Assembly: GCA_036936605.1 (NCBI GenBank)
Contig: JAUPFV010000002.1
Location: 337,317,215 to 337,381,214, forward strand
Direction: 5' to 3'
DNA length: 64,000 bases
From: Limnanthes douglasii subsp. nivea
Taxonomy: Eukaryota; Streptophyta; Magnoliopsida; Brassicales; Limnanthaceae
Position numbers and translations under genes: made by a program. How positions within the stretch are numbered: position 1 is the stretch's first letter; each line of letters begins with the position of its first letter. This document shows positions 34,752 through 45,300 of this stretch, piece by piece. The notes under the pieces are model-generated. The model made no database searches and was not told the DNA's origin. It saw only the letters and a program-made list of their open reading frames with translations.

Positions 34752-37470
34752 TCATAACAACGCTAGAACAAGTCCGATGATGAGGACGAACAACCATGGA
34801 GAGAATAGCTGCAGGACCTGATCTCTCCACCTCAGCGCACCCGCCTCCCCACGCTCGACAGGCATAGTAACAATGGAGCGAACGGCGTCTAAAAGTCTAT
34901 CGTCCGTGGTACGCGGTGGGGGAGTGATAGTATGCCAACCATAGTCAGCCAGGTACCTCCAGTAGGTATTCGTCGCTGACTGTCTATATGTGGCAATGGT
35001 AACTGTCAAACGATCCTCAGCAAGCAAGTGCCGACGCCAATCTAGCCATGCGCTCTCCCGCCACGTGTACCTGGCCAGATCTCCTTTCTTGTAACCAGGT
35101 CGTAGTACAAGTGGGAGTTGGGGCTCATCCTGAACCCGTCCGAACTGGCGCATAACCCGATCAGGCATGTAGCCCTCGACTGTGCTCATCATCCGCAAAG
35201 GATAAACAATAGTGCGGATCTCCTGGACTGGAAACTGGACTCTAATGTCCTCGTATGGTTGAAATAGCACCTGTTACAAAACATTAAAAAAAATAGATTG
35301 AATTAAAATCCTAACACTTAATATCAATATTGTAATGTAAAACAAATATTTACCAACTTACATCTGACTCCTTCTGATCAGCAAGGAGAGTACGAATGAC
35401 CGATTTGGGGCGGATGTTTTGCCCAACAATCCGCTTTGGCAGCCACTTCACAATCCTAGGCTGCCTCGATACATGGTCAGCATTCTCTGAGGCACTAAAC
35501 GCTGGGAAGTGGTCATAGATCCAACAATCAAGCATAGCTACAAAACCATAAAGGTTATGTTTCGATGCTTTCGAAGCATCACCCAAACCATGGAACAGGA
35601 ATGCCAATGCACTCGTACCCCACGCTATATCCCACAGCCCAGAGTCCATATTGGCTAACCCGTACAAGTAGTCAGCCTTCACACTCTTCTGACTAGTATC
35701 CGCAAAAATAGTGCAACCAAATAAGAACATAAGGTATGCTCGTGATACCTGGCGGATAGTCTCATCATCAGTCTGCTCGATGTAGCGCCCCCTGGTGAAA
35801 GTCTCCCTCAGCCACTTTATCTTGAAACCAACGCCTCTGGTGGACTGTATCTCTGTGCGGACCTCATCTACTGTCAGACCTAACATACTAGCGTAGTAGC
35901 TGTATGCCTCGTCGCGTGGAGCCGTGACTACATCAAGTGTCCGACCAACTACACGGAGACCTGTAATGCAGCTGACATCATCGAGCGTAATCGTCATCTC
36001 TCCAAATGAGAAATGGAAAGTGTTGGTCTCCTGATGCCAACACTCAACAAAAACGTCGTCTAAGACGGAATGTGTGAAGTACTGAGGCAGGTGGGCTATA
36101 AGAGGACCAAAAGGAGTCCGTGCCAAAAATCGCTGCACATCTGGCTGAGCAGTCAAGTCCCACATACGTAGCACATTATAATGTGCCTGTACGCCCAGTG
36201 TAGTGCGACCCTATAAATTAAAAACAAAGTCAAAACATAATAATAGCAAAACCATAGATTAGACGTTTTATAATTAGGTACTTACCTGTCCGATGAAGAC
36301 GTGGTACGCCTCATGCTCCTTGTAGTCAGGAAATAGAGGGATCTTGTTGCATTTCAGAAATGCAAACGTCTTTCGCTGCTCCTCGGCGTGGATGGCATCT
36401 ATGTGCTCCTCGTCAATCGTGTCCTGCTCAGGGTCCCCAGTGGCATCCACCCTGTCGCTAACAGGTGGTGGATGCGTAATAGTATGCGCAGGGGACGCAC
36501 CTCTGCGAGAAGGTGAGGGAGGTGGTGGATCACTAGCAATGGGAGGTGGTGATCTATGTGTATGCGATGACGACGTCTCTCGTCGTGAGGACCCTCCACA
36601 TCTGATATCAATCGCCTCGGAAACTATGGCCTTTTCCTTCCTCTGGCCATGCTTGATTCGGCGCAAAGACCGATCAGTCCGTATCCGTTCCTCCTCCTCC
36701 CGAAGACGAATAGTCTGAGAGTCATCAGGAGTATCTCGTCCGCGCTTGGCATCGTGGACCCGCTCATCCTCAACCGCGCGAGCAGTCTTAATACTCTTGC
36801 CTGGCGGTGGTGGACGTGACCCAGGGGGGTACGCCCTGGATCGTGGAAGACGTCGCTCCTCCACTGCGTCTGACCTACAAAAATACAAAACAAAGAAAGA
36901 AATTAATAACACTAACATATAAAATTTAAATCAACAACACTCCTATACGTATGGTGAAATTTGAAGTTTTTTTAAAAAGTACCAAACTAGAACTTTAGAA
37001 ACCCAAAAATTAGAGTTTTTTAAAAAAAAAATTCGGGTACCATAGGGACCAAAGAGGACGAACCGAGCGGCACGGGTGCCGTGTGCCGCTCGGTTGCGGC
37101 ACTGTGTACCGAGCGACACAGGTTAGTGTGCCGCTCGGCACACAGATGGTGTGCCGCTCGGCACACAGATGGTGTGCCGCTCGGTACACAGCTGGTGTAC
37201 CGAGCGGCACACCATCACGCACCGATGGTGCTGCCCAAGGCGCACCACCGGTGCGGCGCCGGCCATTTTCCAGCCGGCGAGTTGGCTAGAAAATGGCCCA
37301 AAAACTCGTCCTAATCCTACCCTAAACCCTAATTCTCTACCTAATTCTATTCTAAACACAAAATTCAACCCTAAAAACTAAAATTCATACCTAAATCTAA
37401 CAAAATTAAGTAACAAAATGAATTTGAGGACTTACGTAGGAGGCGGCGGAGGGTTTTTGTTCTTGACCAT
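34752..37470 (-). CDS. Plant mobile domain (PMD) protein, intact, four exons
   Basis: Exons (minus strand): 37470-37436, 36874-36286, 36210-35362, 35270-34752. All introns have GT-AG ends with GTAAG donors and the frame is kept throughout; predicted protein 663 residues. The N-terminal 200 residues are Arg/Ser/Pro-rich with basic clusters that could be nuclear signals (RRIKHGQRKEK). The PMD core starts in late exon 2 and runs through exon 3 (FLKCNKIPLFPDY, LRMWDLTAQPD, FHFSFGEMTITLDDVSC, ITGLRVVGR). PMD is shared by host MAIN/MAIL-type proteins involved in silencing and meristem maintenance and by some MULE and Gypsy elements. Exon 4 ends in a hydrophobic run (WLFVLIIGLVLALL), an apparent C-terminal membrane anchor. 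No stops or shifts, in contrast to the transposase. Molecular function of the domain is not established. Confidence 0.85.
37060..37245. repeat. Palindrome array 3, in intron 1 of the PMD gene
   Basis: GC-rich array inside the 561-bp first intron. 37168-37189 pairs perfectly with 37195-37216 (22 bp, starting GATGGTGTGCCGCTCGG, 5-nt loop). AACCGAGCGGCAC near 37060 pairs with GTGCCGCTCGGTT (13 bp). A tandem unit GTGTGCCGCTCGGCACACA repeats at 37132-37190. Includes GCACCGATGGTGC near 37220, the core shared with the other arrays. Confidence 0.88.
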
Positions 37471-37618
37471 AATGAAGGAGGAGGAGGAAGAGTGGTGGTG
37501 GTGGTGGTGGTTCGCCGGAAAAAAAAAGAGATAAGTGAGGTGAAATTCTAGAGAGAAGTGAGAGGTATGAGTGAAGTGAGAGAAAGTGGAGTGGATGAAG
37601 TTAGTAAAAAAAAATGGC

Positions 37619-37625
37619 TTATATA
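37619..37625 (-). promoter_or_regulatory. TATA-like box of the PMD gene
   Basis: Minus-strand GGGTATATAAGCC, about 150 bp upstream of the ATG at 37470. A CT-rich leader and a CCACCACC run follow it. It lies just inside the right terminal repeat. Confidence 0.6.
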
Positions 37626-37689
37626 CCCACAAAAGGGCATTTTTGGAAAAAATTGGGTATACTTAGATCACCTTTGGGTATACTCAAAA

Positions 37690-37732
37690 TTGGGTATACT
37701 TAAACTTGTTTTGGGTATATATAGCCATACCC
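37690..37732 (-). repeat. MULE right terminal inverted repeat
   Basis: Partner of the left repeat. The PMD gene's TATA-like box at 37619-37625 lies 65 bp inside it, so the right end doubles as that gene's upstream region. Confidence 0.95.
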
Positions 37733-37741
37733 AATATCTAA

Positions 37742-37939
37742 ACTTGATGTGGACCATATATTCTATATAATATCTAACTTGATTATGGCTAACTAATAAA
37801 AAAATACTGGAATGGTGATCTAAATCAACCTATAAACTAGGTTATTTTCATCTTTTGAACAAAAACAACAAAGTAATTGCCCTTAAATGGAAACTCCAAA
37901 TAAACAATAGACTCAAACTTAACTATGATGGACTGTGTC
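37742..37939 (+). pseudogene. LINE-C RNase H remnant, left part
   Basis: 37830-37939 reads ALKWKLQINNRLKLNYDG, the opening of the plant LINE RNase H domain (compare WFAPPPGRLKINVDG in LINE-A). It is cut at 37944 by the Gypsy insertion and resumes at 48498. 37742-37829 shows no feature. Confidence 0.65.
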
Positions 37940-37944
37940 TACTT

Positions 37945-38447
37945 TGGTGAGGATAAAAGTAGCCTGAGGGTAGGCTGGTAATTTTAAGTGGAGTTTTAAG
38001 GCGGCGTAAGGGTGTTTCACTGTGGTGTGGTGGTGTTTAAGGGTGTTTTGATATATTTCAAAGTGTTTCAAAGTGTTTCAAGGGTGGAGAGAGAATTAAG
38101 CAGCCTGGCAGCAGTTAATTTTTCTTACCCCTAGTTAATGCTGGTGGTTGGGCATTTATAGTGTGAAATTTGGGCCCTTATGGGCTTTCGGGTCAAGTTT
38201 AATGGACCTGGTCATGTTTAAAGACCCATGAGTTTTAAGCAGGTGTACAGGTAGCTTAGTCAGATAGTGATTAGGTTTTTTAGTACTTTAGTCATAGTTC
38301 GAACTGCCTTATGTTTGCAATGTTCAAAGTCACCTGTCCGGTTCAACCAGTGCTGTTCGAACTGAAGTCATGGAGTCTGTCCGAATTTACGGGGTGACTT
38401 TACTTCGGACTACCCTTCCGGGGAGCTCTTCGAATTCGGACTCATCA
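37945..38447 (-). repeat. Gypsy 3' LTR
   Basis: 503 bp, plus-strand ends TGGTGAGGAT and GGACTCATCA. Contains a GTGTTTCAAA doublet and several TCCGAA-type motifs. Confidence 0.95.
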
Positions 38448-38464
38448 GGAGCCCCTTTTTTAGG
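38448..38464 (-). other. Gypsy polypurine tract
   Basis: Minus-strand CCTAAAAAAGGGGCTCC abuts the 3' LTR. Confidence 0.8.
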
Positions 38465-38776
38465 TATTTGAACAAGTGTCTTTGTTTAAAGAACTGAAAA
38501 ACAGTCCGATTGAGGAAGTGATTTTCCAATTCGAAGAGAATTGAGATAGGCCCGGACAGTCCAACCGTTATGAATTCCAATCGGTTCTTTGTCAGAGGTA
38601 GTGGGACACGTGTCACACCCTGGCTGGTCACTTCAGCCGTTTTTTCATCTGAAAAATCGCACCACTTTATTGAACAGGTAACTTCTTTAAATGTTTTTGA
38701 TGACGTCAGCGCCGTTTTTTAATCATTGCCCAACTTTTCGGATTCTCCTAGGAATCAAACTCTTTTTTACATTTAC

Positions 38777-38784
38777 TATAAATT
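38777..38784 (+). promoter_or_regulatory. TATA-like box of the antisense ORF
   Basis: ACTATAAATT on the plus strand, about 100 bp upstream of the ATG at 38880 and outside the LTR, with a CT-rich leader after it. It suggests that the antisense ORF has a promoter of its own. Confidence 0.5.
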
Positions 38785-38879
38785 TCATCTGTCTTTCACA
38801 GTTTCATTTTCACTTTCACTTTGCCATTTCACTCGAAAACTTCATCTCTCTAAAACTTCAAACTTTCCTTAGTTGTTTT

Positions 38880-41837
38880 ATGTTCACAGCAAGAACAGCT
38901 CTAATCAAGGGTGGCTGGCTCAATCTTTCAGAACTAGAGAAAGCTCAAAGGGTTGAAAAAGAGAAGAGACTTGCAGCAGGGCTTCCAGCGTCGCCTGTTG
39001 AAAAACCAGCCCCTTCAATCGAAGAATCTGATAGAGGTTCGTCGTCCTCGAAAGGTACGAAACCTAGAAAACTTTTTCAATCAACACTCTCCCCAATAGT
39101 TTCTGGCTCATCAGTCCAAGAGTCAATCCCCACTGTCGAACCGGGGGTCGCTGTTACCAGTGTTAGGAAGAAAACCACTTTTATTGCTATGGGGTCCGAC
39201 TCCGATCATTCTCCAGACAAGCTAATCATGAAAAGACCAAGTAGACTGGTTAAGGGACTCTCCTCAAAAAATACTAGTGAGTCAGGGTCCGGGACAACTG
39301 TTAGGACCCTCCGGGAGAGGCCGGTTGGTCCGGAGGCTAGCAGTCCACTACCTCCTAAGGAAACTTCGACCTCAGAAACTCAAGTTGAGGTGAGAACTCA
39401 AAAACCTACAACGAGCCGTCAGTCCGGAGGATCAGCTGTGCCAAGCTTCATCCCTCCCCGGGCTGTTTCTGCAGAAGCTCCCCCAACAGTAATGGAGGAG
39501 AGGATGGAAGACTCCACTGAGGAGGTCAGGTTCGAGTCCGAGTCTTCTGGACAAGCTGAAACTGCAATAGTTGTTGCCAAGAAAGGCAAAGAGGATTTGT
39601 ACCTGAGCCATCCGGATCTACCGGAGAGCCTTGAAGGGAAAGTTGGGCCCTGCTTTCACAAGGTAGAATTTAAGTATCTCTTATCTTTGTTAAAAACCAA
39701 GTATGCGTTTATTCATACTAGAGACTTGGGACGGCTTCGCACTAAGTGGGGGATCCCTGAAAACGTAAAGATCCGAATTCCCATCGACCCGGAGACCCCG
39801 ATGGATTGCAAGAGAAACGAGATTGTCTTTTTTACAGAGCTGTTCAATTGGGGACTCAGGTTCCCATTGGATCCGGAGATAGTGCGCTATTTCCATTTAG
39901 TCAAGCTATGTCCATCGCAGCTGAGCCCCAACGGATGGTACACCTTGATGTCATGCATTATGGCGTCCAGGCTGTCCGGAATCCCTCTTCCCATGGAAGA
40001 GTTTGCTGCTGTGGCGAGTCTATGCAAACATCACCAGTTCCCCTTTTATCACTTTAATATGGGGAACAATCTGAAAGCCGTCGATGATCTCCTGGAATCG
40101 GAGAATAAATGGAGGAGCCAATTCTTGTTTATAAGTGGCTCATGGGAGAATGGGAAGAAGATTAAGGTTGGGGAGAATCCCAGCCTTCTTCGAAGTAGAT
40201 GGAGGAGCGATCGTAAGTTCTCCTTTAAACTTCTGTTCGAATTTCTCTTCTTTAAGCTTTCACTAACTAGTTATTCTTTTGTTTTGTTAGAACTGCCAAA
40301 AGAGTTCGGAGACTATCTGAAAGCCGGACAGGTCACCTGTGGCAAGATAAATGCTTGGGCTGCAGAGAACTGGGAGAACCGGTTTCACAAGGCTTTCACC
40401 TCGGGGAACTTGGCGAGATCTCACCTGTGGAACACCACAGGTCGAAGGGATTTAACATGGGAGGAGTTCTCCACCCCTCCTGATGATGACATAGTGTTGA
40501 GAAGGTCTCATGAGCTAGATGGGACCCTTTTCCTTCCTCTCCGGGCCAAAGCCCCAAGTAAAATGAAGGGCCAGAAGAAGAAAGGGAGGAAAACAGCAGT
40601 GGATACGGAGAAAAAGGCTCTAACTGACACAGAGGTGCCAGTCCCAACTCAAGTTGATGCAAACCTTCTACAGGTGGTAGAAGTGGAAAGTAAGAAACAC
40701 GGAGAGACTCCCTCAAAACCTTTAAGGGCCTCCAAACGAACTCGTAAGCAAGTAAGCGATAGTGCTGACAGAGAAGTAAAAAAGAAGAAGACTTCTCAAG
40801 AAGAAGAGTTTGCTGTCCGGGATCCGGAGCCCACTTTCCCAATTGATCCTACATTGGCTGAAGAGATCCCCGGGAACCTTAATGAAGGGATCCCAAGGGA
40901 ACTCCACACTGACGAGATCGAACGAGGTGAGATCAATATGGATGAAGTGGATGTCACCGGTCTGGGTTCTCTAGGTGACTACTTTCTTGGCCTGTCTAGA
41001 GATGAGTTCGCAGGGCCATATGTTCCCCCAAGTAGCTCCAACACAGTAAACTTCAATGGTAAGACTTTCTTAGTTTCCAGTGAGAGGGATGTTATAGCCC
41101 ATTCCCTCCTTAGCAACGTGCAACCCGTGCTCACCCTGGAAAGGCAAGTCCGGAGTCAGGCAGAAACCATTAAGGAGCTTAAGTCTGAGAAGGAGAAACT
41201 GTCCGATGAGCTCCGGGGTGCCACTACCCAGGTTGACTTGCTTAAGGAGTCGAACGAACAGCTGAAGAAGAGTAAAAATGAAAGCAACACAAAAGTTGCC
41301 TCTTTAGAGAAAACCCTAGAAGATCTCCGGGCTAAGCTGTCCGAGTTGGAGAAGGACTTGAAAACCTCAAAAGATGAGACTGCAGCAAAAGAGAAACTTG
41401 TCACCAATCTGACTACTGACAAACTTGCTTTAGAGAATGCAGTGACTCAGGCTGTTGGTGAGAAAGCTGCTCTGGTGAAGGATCAAGAGGCCATGATCAA
41501 AGCCAAAATCAACGCTTATGCCAAGGAGATGATTCGGAGTGAGGAATTATTGATTGAAAAGGTGAAGTCCGACATGGTCCTTCTATTTCACGAGAAGTTC
41601 CCGAAGAGGAGACTTGGGGACTTATGGCGTTATGTGGATGATGACGATCTTCCATATTGGACCATGGTTGATGAAGGGTACACTGATATATCCTCATCTG
41701 GTGACGAGGAGGAAACCGGAGAGAGTCCGGGTGAAGAAGAGGCTGACCCCAAAGGCAAGAAGGTCATTGAGGAAAAAAGCGATATCAAGACCAAGGGAAC
41801 AGATGAGGGTGAGCCATCTTCAAAGGCTCCCCCTTAG
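38880..41837 (+). CDS. Antisense ORF of the Tat element (putative gypsy-type transposon family)
   Basis: Open frame antisense to gag-pol. I prefer the ATG at 38880 (MFTARTALIKGGWLN); the frame runs up to 38691, but that part is hydrophobic and overlaps the TATA-like box. A probable 78-bp intron is at 40213-40290 (GTAAGT donor, TTTTGTTAG acceptor); it is a multiple of three, so unspliced RNA stays open. The spliced protein is about 959 residues. A Ser/Thr/Pro-rich N-terminus comes first. The conserved domain at about 290-430 (FNWGLRFPLDPEIVRYF, LSPNGWYTLMSCIMASR) is one that Pfam names putative gypsy-type transposon. Then come a basic Lys-rich segment, a long coiled coil at about 725-880, and an acidic tail. 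No function is known. Related proteins are found in both orientations in Tat-lineage elements. Confidence 0.85.
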   Translation: MFTARTALIKGGWLNLSELEKAQRVEKEKRLAAGLPASPVEKPAPSIEESDRGSSSSKGTKPRKLFQSTLSPIVSGSSVQESIPTVEPGVAVTSVRKKTTFIAMGSDSDHSPDKLIMKRPSRLVKGLSSKNTSESGSGTTVRTLRERPVGPEASSPLPPKETSTSETQVEVRTQKPTTSRQSGGSAVPSFIPPRAVSAEAPPTVMEERMEDSTEEVRFESESSGQAETAIVVAKKGKEDLYLSHPDLPESLEGKVGPCFHKVEFKYLLSLLKTKYAFIHTRDLGRLRTKWGIPENVKIRIPIDPETPMDCKRNEIVFFTELFNWGLRFPLDPEIVRYFHLVKLCPSQLSPNGWYTLMSCIMASRLSGIPLPMEEFAAVASLCKHHQFPFYHFNMGNNLKAVDDLLESENKWRSQFLFISGSWENGKKIKVGENPSLLRSRWRSDRKFSFKLLFEFLFFKLSLTSYSFVLLELPKEFGDYLKAGQVTCGKINAWAAENWENRFHKAFTSGNLARSHLWNTTGRRDLTWEEFSTPPDDDIVLRRSHELDGTLFLPLRAKAPSKMKGQKKKGRKTAVDTEKKALTDTEVPVPTQVDANLLQVVEVESKKHGETPSKPLRASKRTRKQVSDSADREVKKKKTSQEEEFAVRDPEPTFPIDPTLAEEIPGNLNEGIPRELHTDEIERGEINMDEVDVTGLGSLGDYFLGLSRDEFAGPYVPPSSSNTVNFNGKTFLVSSERDVIAHSLLSNVQPVLTLERQVRSQAETIKELKSEKEKLSDELRGATTQVDLLKESNEQLKKSKNESNTKVASLEKTLEDLRAKLSELEKDLKTSKDETAAKEKLVTNLTTDKLALENAVTQAVGEKAALVKDQEAMIKAKINAYAKEMIRSEELLIEKVKSDMVLLFHEKFPKRRLGDLWRYVDDDDLPYWTMVDEGYTDISSSGDEEETGESPGEEEADPKGKKVIEEKSDIKTKGTDEGEPSSKAPP

Positions 41838-42302
41838 TTGGTAATTTATTCTGCTTACTTTCTGTTCGAACCAAAGTCCTTGGAAGGCCAAGGCACCTTT
41901 TTTTTGTGATGCTGTCCGTTTTGACCGGACAGATTTTTGTATTGTGTTTAAACTTGTTTAAAAAGTCCTTGGAAGGCCAAGGCAACTTTAAGTTGATTGA
42001 ATGAACGTTTTATCTCGCACATCCTTTCTCTTATTCCATAGTCTGTTTAAATATCTTGGAGTTTAAGTAATTTCAAGTTATCGTGTTGTGAGAGTGTTTA
42101 GTTTCTCTGGCTAGAATTTAAGTAGCCCTTAGATCTTTCAGTCCGGGTAGTATGGCAATCAACAGAATTTTGTAAAAACTTAGAAAATTGTTTAAGAAGG
42201 CTCCAAGTTTTATTGAAAGCTCTCCGTGGCGCCGGAGAGAGGTAGTGGTATGCCCCCAAATATTTACATGGATATTTAAACAAGTAAATATTTACATAAG
42301 TT
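41838..42302. other. Convergent spacer with duplicated palindrome
   Basis: Separates the 3' ends of the antisense ORF and pol. AAAGTCCTTGGAAGGCCAAG plus GCA occurs at 41873-41895 and 41962-41984, and each copy contains the hairpin CCTTGG-AAGG-CCAAGG. GGTGTTCAATATTCC and poly(T) blocks follow. The copies may act in 3' end formation for one or both convergent transcripts; this is inferred from position only. Confidence 0.7.
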
Positions 42303-45300
42303 TTATTCCAAATACATTCGAAGGTGTTCAATATTCCAAGGGTGAGTTAAAACCCTGCCATCTTTGTCTTCTAGCCAGTATGTGCCAGGCTTGATTCTTT
42401 CAACCACAGTATATGGACCCTCCCAAGTTGGGGCCAGCTTTCCGAAGAGCTTTTCCTTGGTATGCAAGAAAACTTTCCTCAATACTTTATCTCCTGGTTG
42501 AAAGTCTCTTCTTTTAACCTTAGAAGCAAACCTGCTCCTCATCAAGCCCTGATAGTGTGCCACTCTAAGATGAGCTTTTACTCGCCTTTCTTCAATTAAA
42601 TCAAGTTGATTTCTAACTGCCATTTCATTAGCCTGTCCGGAGAAGTTATGAACACAAAAAGAGGGGAGTGTCTTTTCTATGGGAGCTACTGCATCCATCC
42701 CATAGACCAAGGCAAAAGGTGATTCTTGTGTGGCAGCCCCAGGCGTCGTCCGGTAGGCCCACAAGACTTCTTGTAAATAACTAGGCCACTTCCCAGCAGC
42801 CCCTTCCAAATTTTTCTTTAAACCGGACAGTATTGTTCTGTTAGCCACCTCAACTTGCCCATTGGCTTGTGGGTGGAAAGGTGAAGAAAAGCAGTGCTGA
42901 ATACCCCTCGAGGCACAGAAGCTCTCCATTTCTCTGTTGTCAAACTGTGGCCCATTATCTGTTGTTATTCTCTGGGGAACACCAAATCTGCAACATATGT
43001 TGGATAGAATGAATATTATAACAGCCTTTGATGTTGTTCCTGCCAAGGGGGCTGCTTCTATCCACTTCGAAAAGTAGTCAATGGCTACGATTATGGTTTT
43101 ACGCCCTCCGGACGCCATAGGGAGAGGCCCAACTAAGTCTAATCCCCATCGAGCAAAAGGGATAGGCTCAGAAATTGATTCCATAGGAATGGCTGGTACA
43201 TGAATTTCATTGCTGTACCTCTGGCATGGGTCACACCTTCTTACCAGTTCCTTGGCATCTTTCATTATTGAAGGCCAATAATATCCGGAGAGAAGCACTC
43301 TTCTTGTTAACGCTCTAAATCCACAATGGGCTGATCCCTCACCATCATGTAATTCGGAGAGAACCATTTGTGACTCATGATCTCCTAAACAGCGTAGGAG
43401 AGGTTTGCTATAGGATTTCTTGTACAAGACCTCTCTAATCATGATGAAACCATGAGCCTTGTGTTTTAACGTTCTGGCTTGTGATTTTTCCAAGGGTACG
43501 ACGCCATCGGACAGATATTGGATAAGAGGAGACCTCCAATCTTGAGGCTCATTCACTTGTATTTCAAAGATTTCCTCTTTCTCCCCTTCATCAAGTTGAA
43601 TAGAAGGATTTTCAAGCACATGGATCCATGGATAGGACTCCGTATATGCTATTGTTGCCAACGAGTCTGCAAGCTCATTCTCTGCCCGGGGGATATGCTC
43701 ATAGGCAACAGCTTTAAACTTCATTGCCTCATTTTTCAAGAGAATTAAATATTTGATCAATTGTTCCTTTCTAGCTTCTGATAAGCCCAAAGCATGGTGG
43801 ACGAACAATTGGGAGTCACTTAGTAGCTTGACCCTTTTTGCTCCACAGATGTAAGCCAACTTCAGCCCAGCTATAGCTGCTTCGTATTCGGACTCGTTAT
43901 TGGATGCCCTGAAAGCAAAACAAATAGATTGGAACATGTTATCACCATAAGGGGAAGTGAGACATATCCCTGCCCCAGATCCTATGGCACTGGATCCCCC
44001 GTCTGTTCGGACAATCCACACTTTTTTGTCTTTTGAATCAGCAGGTTGCTCTGAGTCCCTATCAGAATGGAATTCGACCAGAAAATCAGCCACAGCTTGA
44101 GCTTTCACTGCTGTTCGAGGAGCAAAGTCTATGTCGAAGTCCCCCAACTCTACTGACCACTTTGTCATTCTGCTTGAAATGTCTGCTTTTTGAAGGACAT
44201 TCTTTAAAGGGAAAGATGTCCGGACAACGATAGGATGAGCCTGAAAATAAGGCCTCATCTTTCTTGCAGCTATCACCAAGGCCAATGCTAGTTTCTCAAG
44301 TTTCAAGTAACGGCGTTCAGCATCAATCAGGCTTTTGCTGATATAGTATACCGGGTGAGGGTACCCATCAACCTCCCTTACTAGCACAGCACTGATGGCA
44401 GAACTTGAAACAGCCAGATACACAAAAAGAGTCTCCCCACCGACTGGTTTGAACAAGGTCTTGGGGGAGGACAGATGCTTTTTGATTTCATTGAATGCCT
44501 CATCACACTGTGGTGTCCACTCAAACCCCTTTGCACCCTTCAAAGTTTGAAAGAAAGGAGCACATCTGTCCGAAGACCTTGAGATGAATCTGTTCAAAGC
44601 TGCTAACCTCCCCGTTAACCGCTGCACTTCTTTAATGTTTTGAGGAGGCTCCATTTGAAATAAAGCATTGAGTTGGTCCGGGTCGGGCTGTATTCCATGC
44701 TCACTTATAATATACCCTAAGAACTTCCCGGACTGCACTCCGAACACACACTTTTCAGGATTTAACTTTAAATTTACCTTGGCCAGATTGGCAAAAGTCT
44801 CCTGGAGGTCGGACAAGTGCAGCTGCTCATCCACACTTTTCACCATCATATCGTCAATGTAAACCTCCATATTTCTTCCAATTTGATCAGCAAATGCCTT
44901 ATTGACTAACCTTTGATAAGTAGCCCCAGCATTTTTCAAACCAAAAGGCATCACCTTGTAGCAGTGTAATCCTCTATCAGTAACAAAAGTGGTATGCTCT
45001 TGATCATTTGGATCCACTTGGATCTGATTGTACCCGGAGAAAGCATCCATGAAGGAGAGTAGCTTGTTCCCAGAAGTAGAATCTACCAGCTGATCTATCC
45101 GGGGAACCGGATACAGGTCTTTTGGGCAAGCTCGATTGAGATCTGTGAAGTCGATGCACATCCGCCATTTACCGTTTTTCTTTTTTACCAAAACCGGATT
45201 GGCAGTCCACAAAGGATACTTAGATTCTTTAATGTGCCCCATCTTTGTGAGTCTGTCAACCTCTTGTACAATGACATCAGCCTTTTCTTTTGAGAAAGCT

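Larger units (their letters stand above)
29881..37732. mobile_element. Mutator-like element (MULE) carrying three genes
   Basis: A 7,852-bp element with near-perfect 43-bp terminal inverted repeats (one mismatch) starting GGGTATGGCTATATATACCC. A perfect 9-bp target duplication, AATATCTAA, flanks it at 29872-29880 and 37733-37741. Nine base pairs is the Mutator hallmark. Genes are a transposase-OTU fusion (30198-33261, +), a small unknown gene (33537-33926, -) and a plant-mobile-domain gene (34752-37470, -). GTATACCC or its complement recurs inside both ends (29914, 30033, 30068; 37655, 37676, 37692), possible binding sites. Perfect target duplication and near-identical ends argue for a fairly recent insertion. 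Confidence 0.95.

Noticed and set aside
37010..37381. Several open frames rich in Arg/His/Cys on both strands
   Set aside because: They lie in intron 1 of the PMD gene and come from palindrome array 3.
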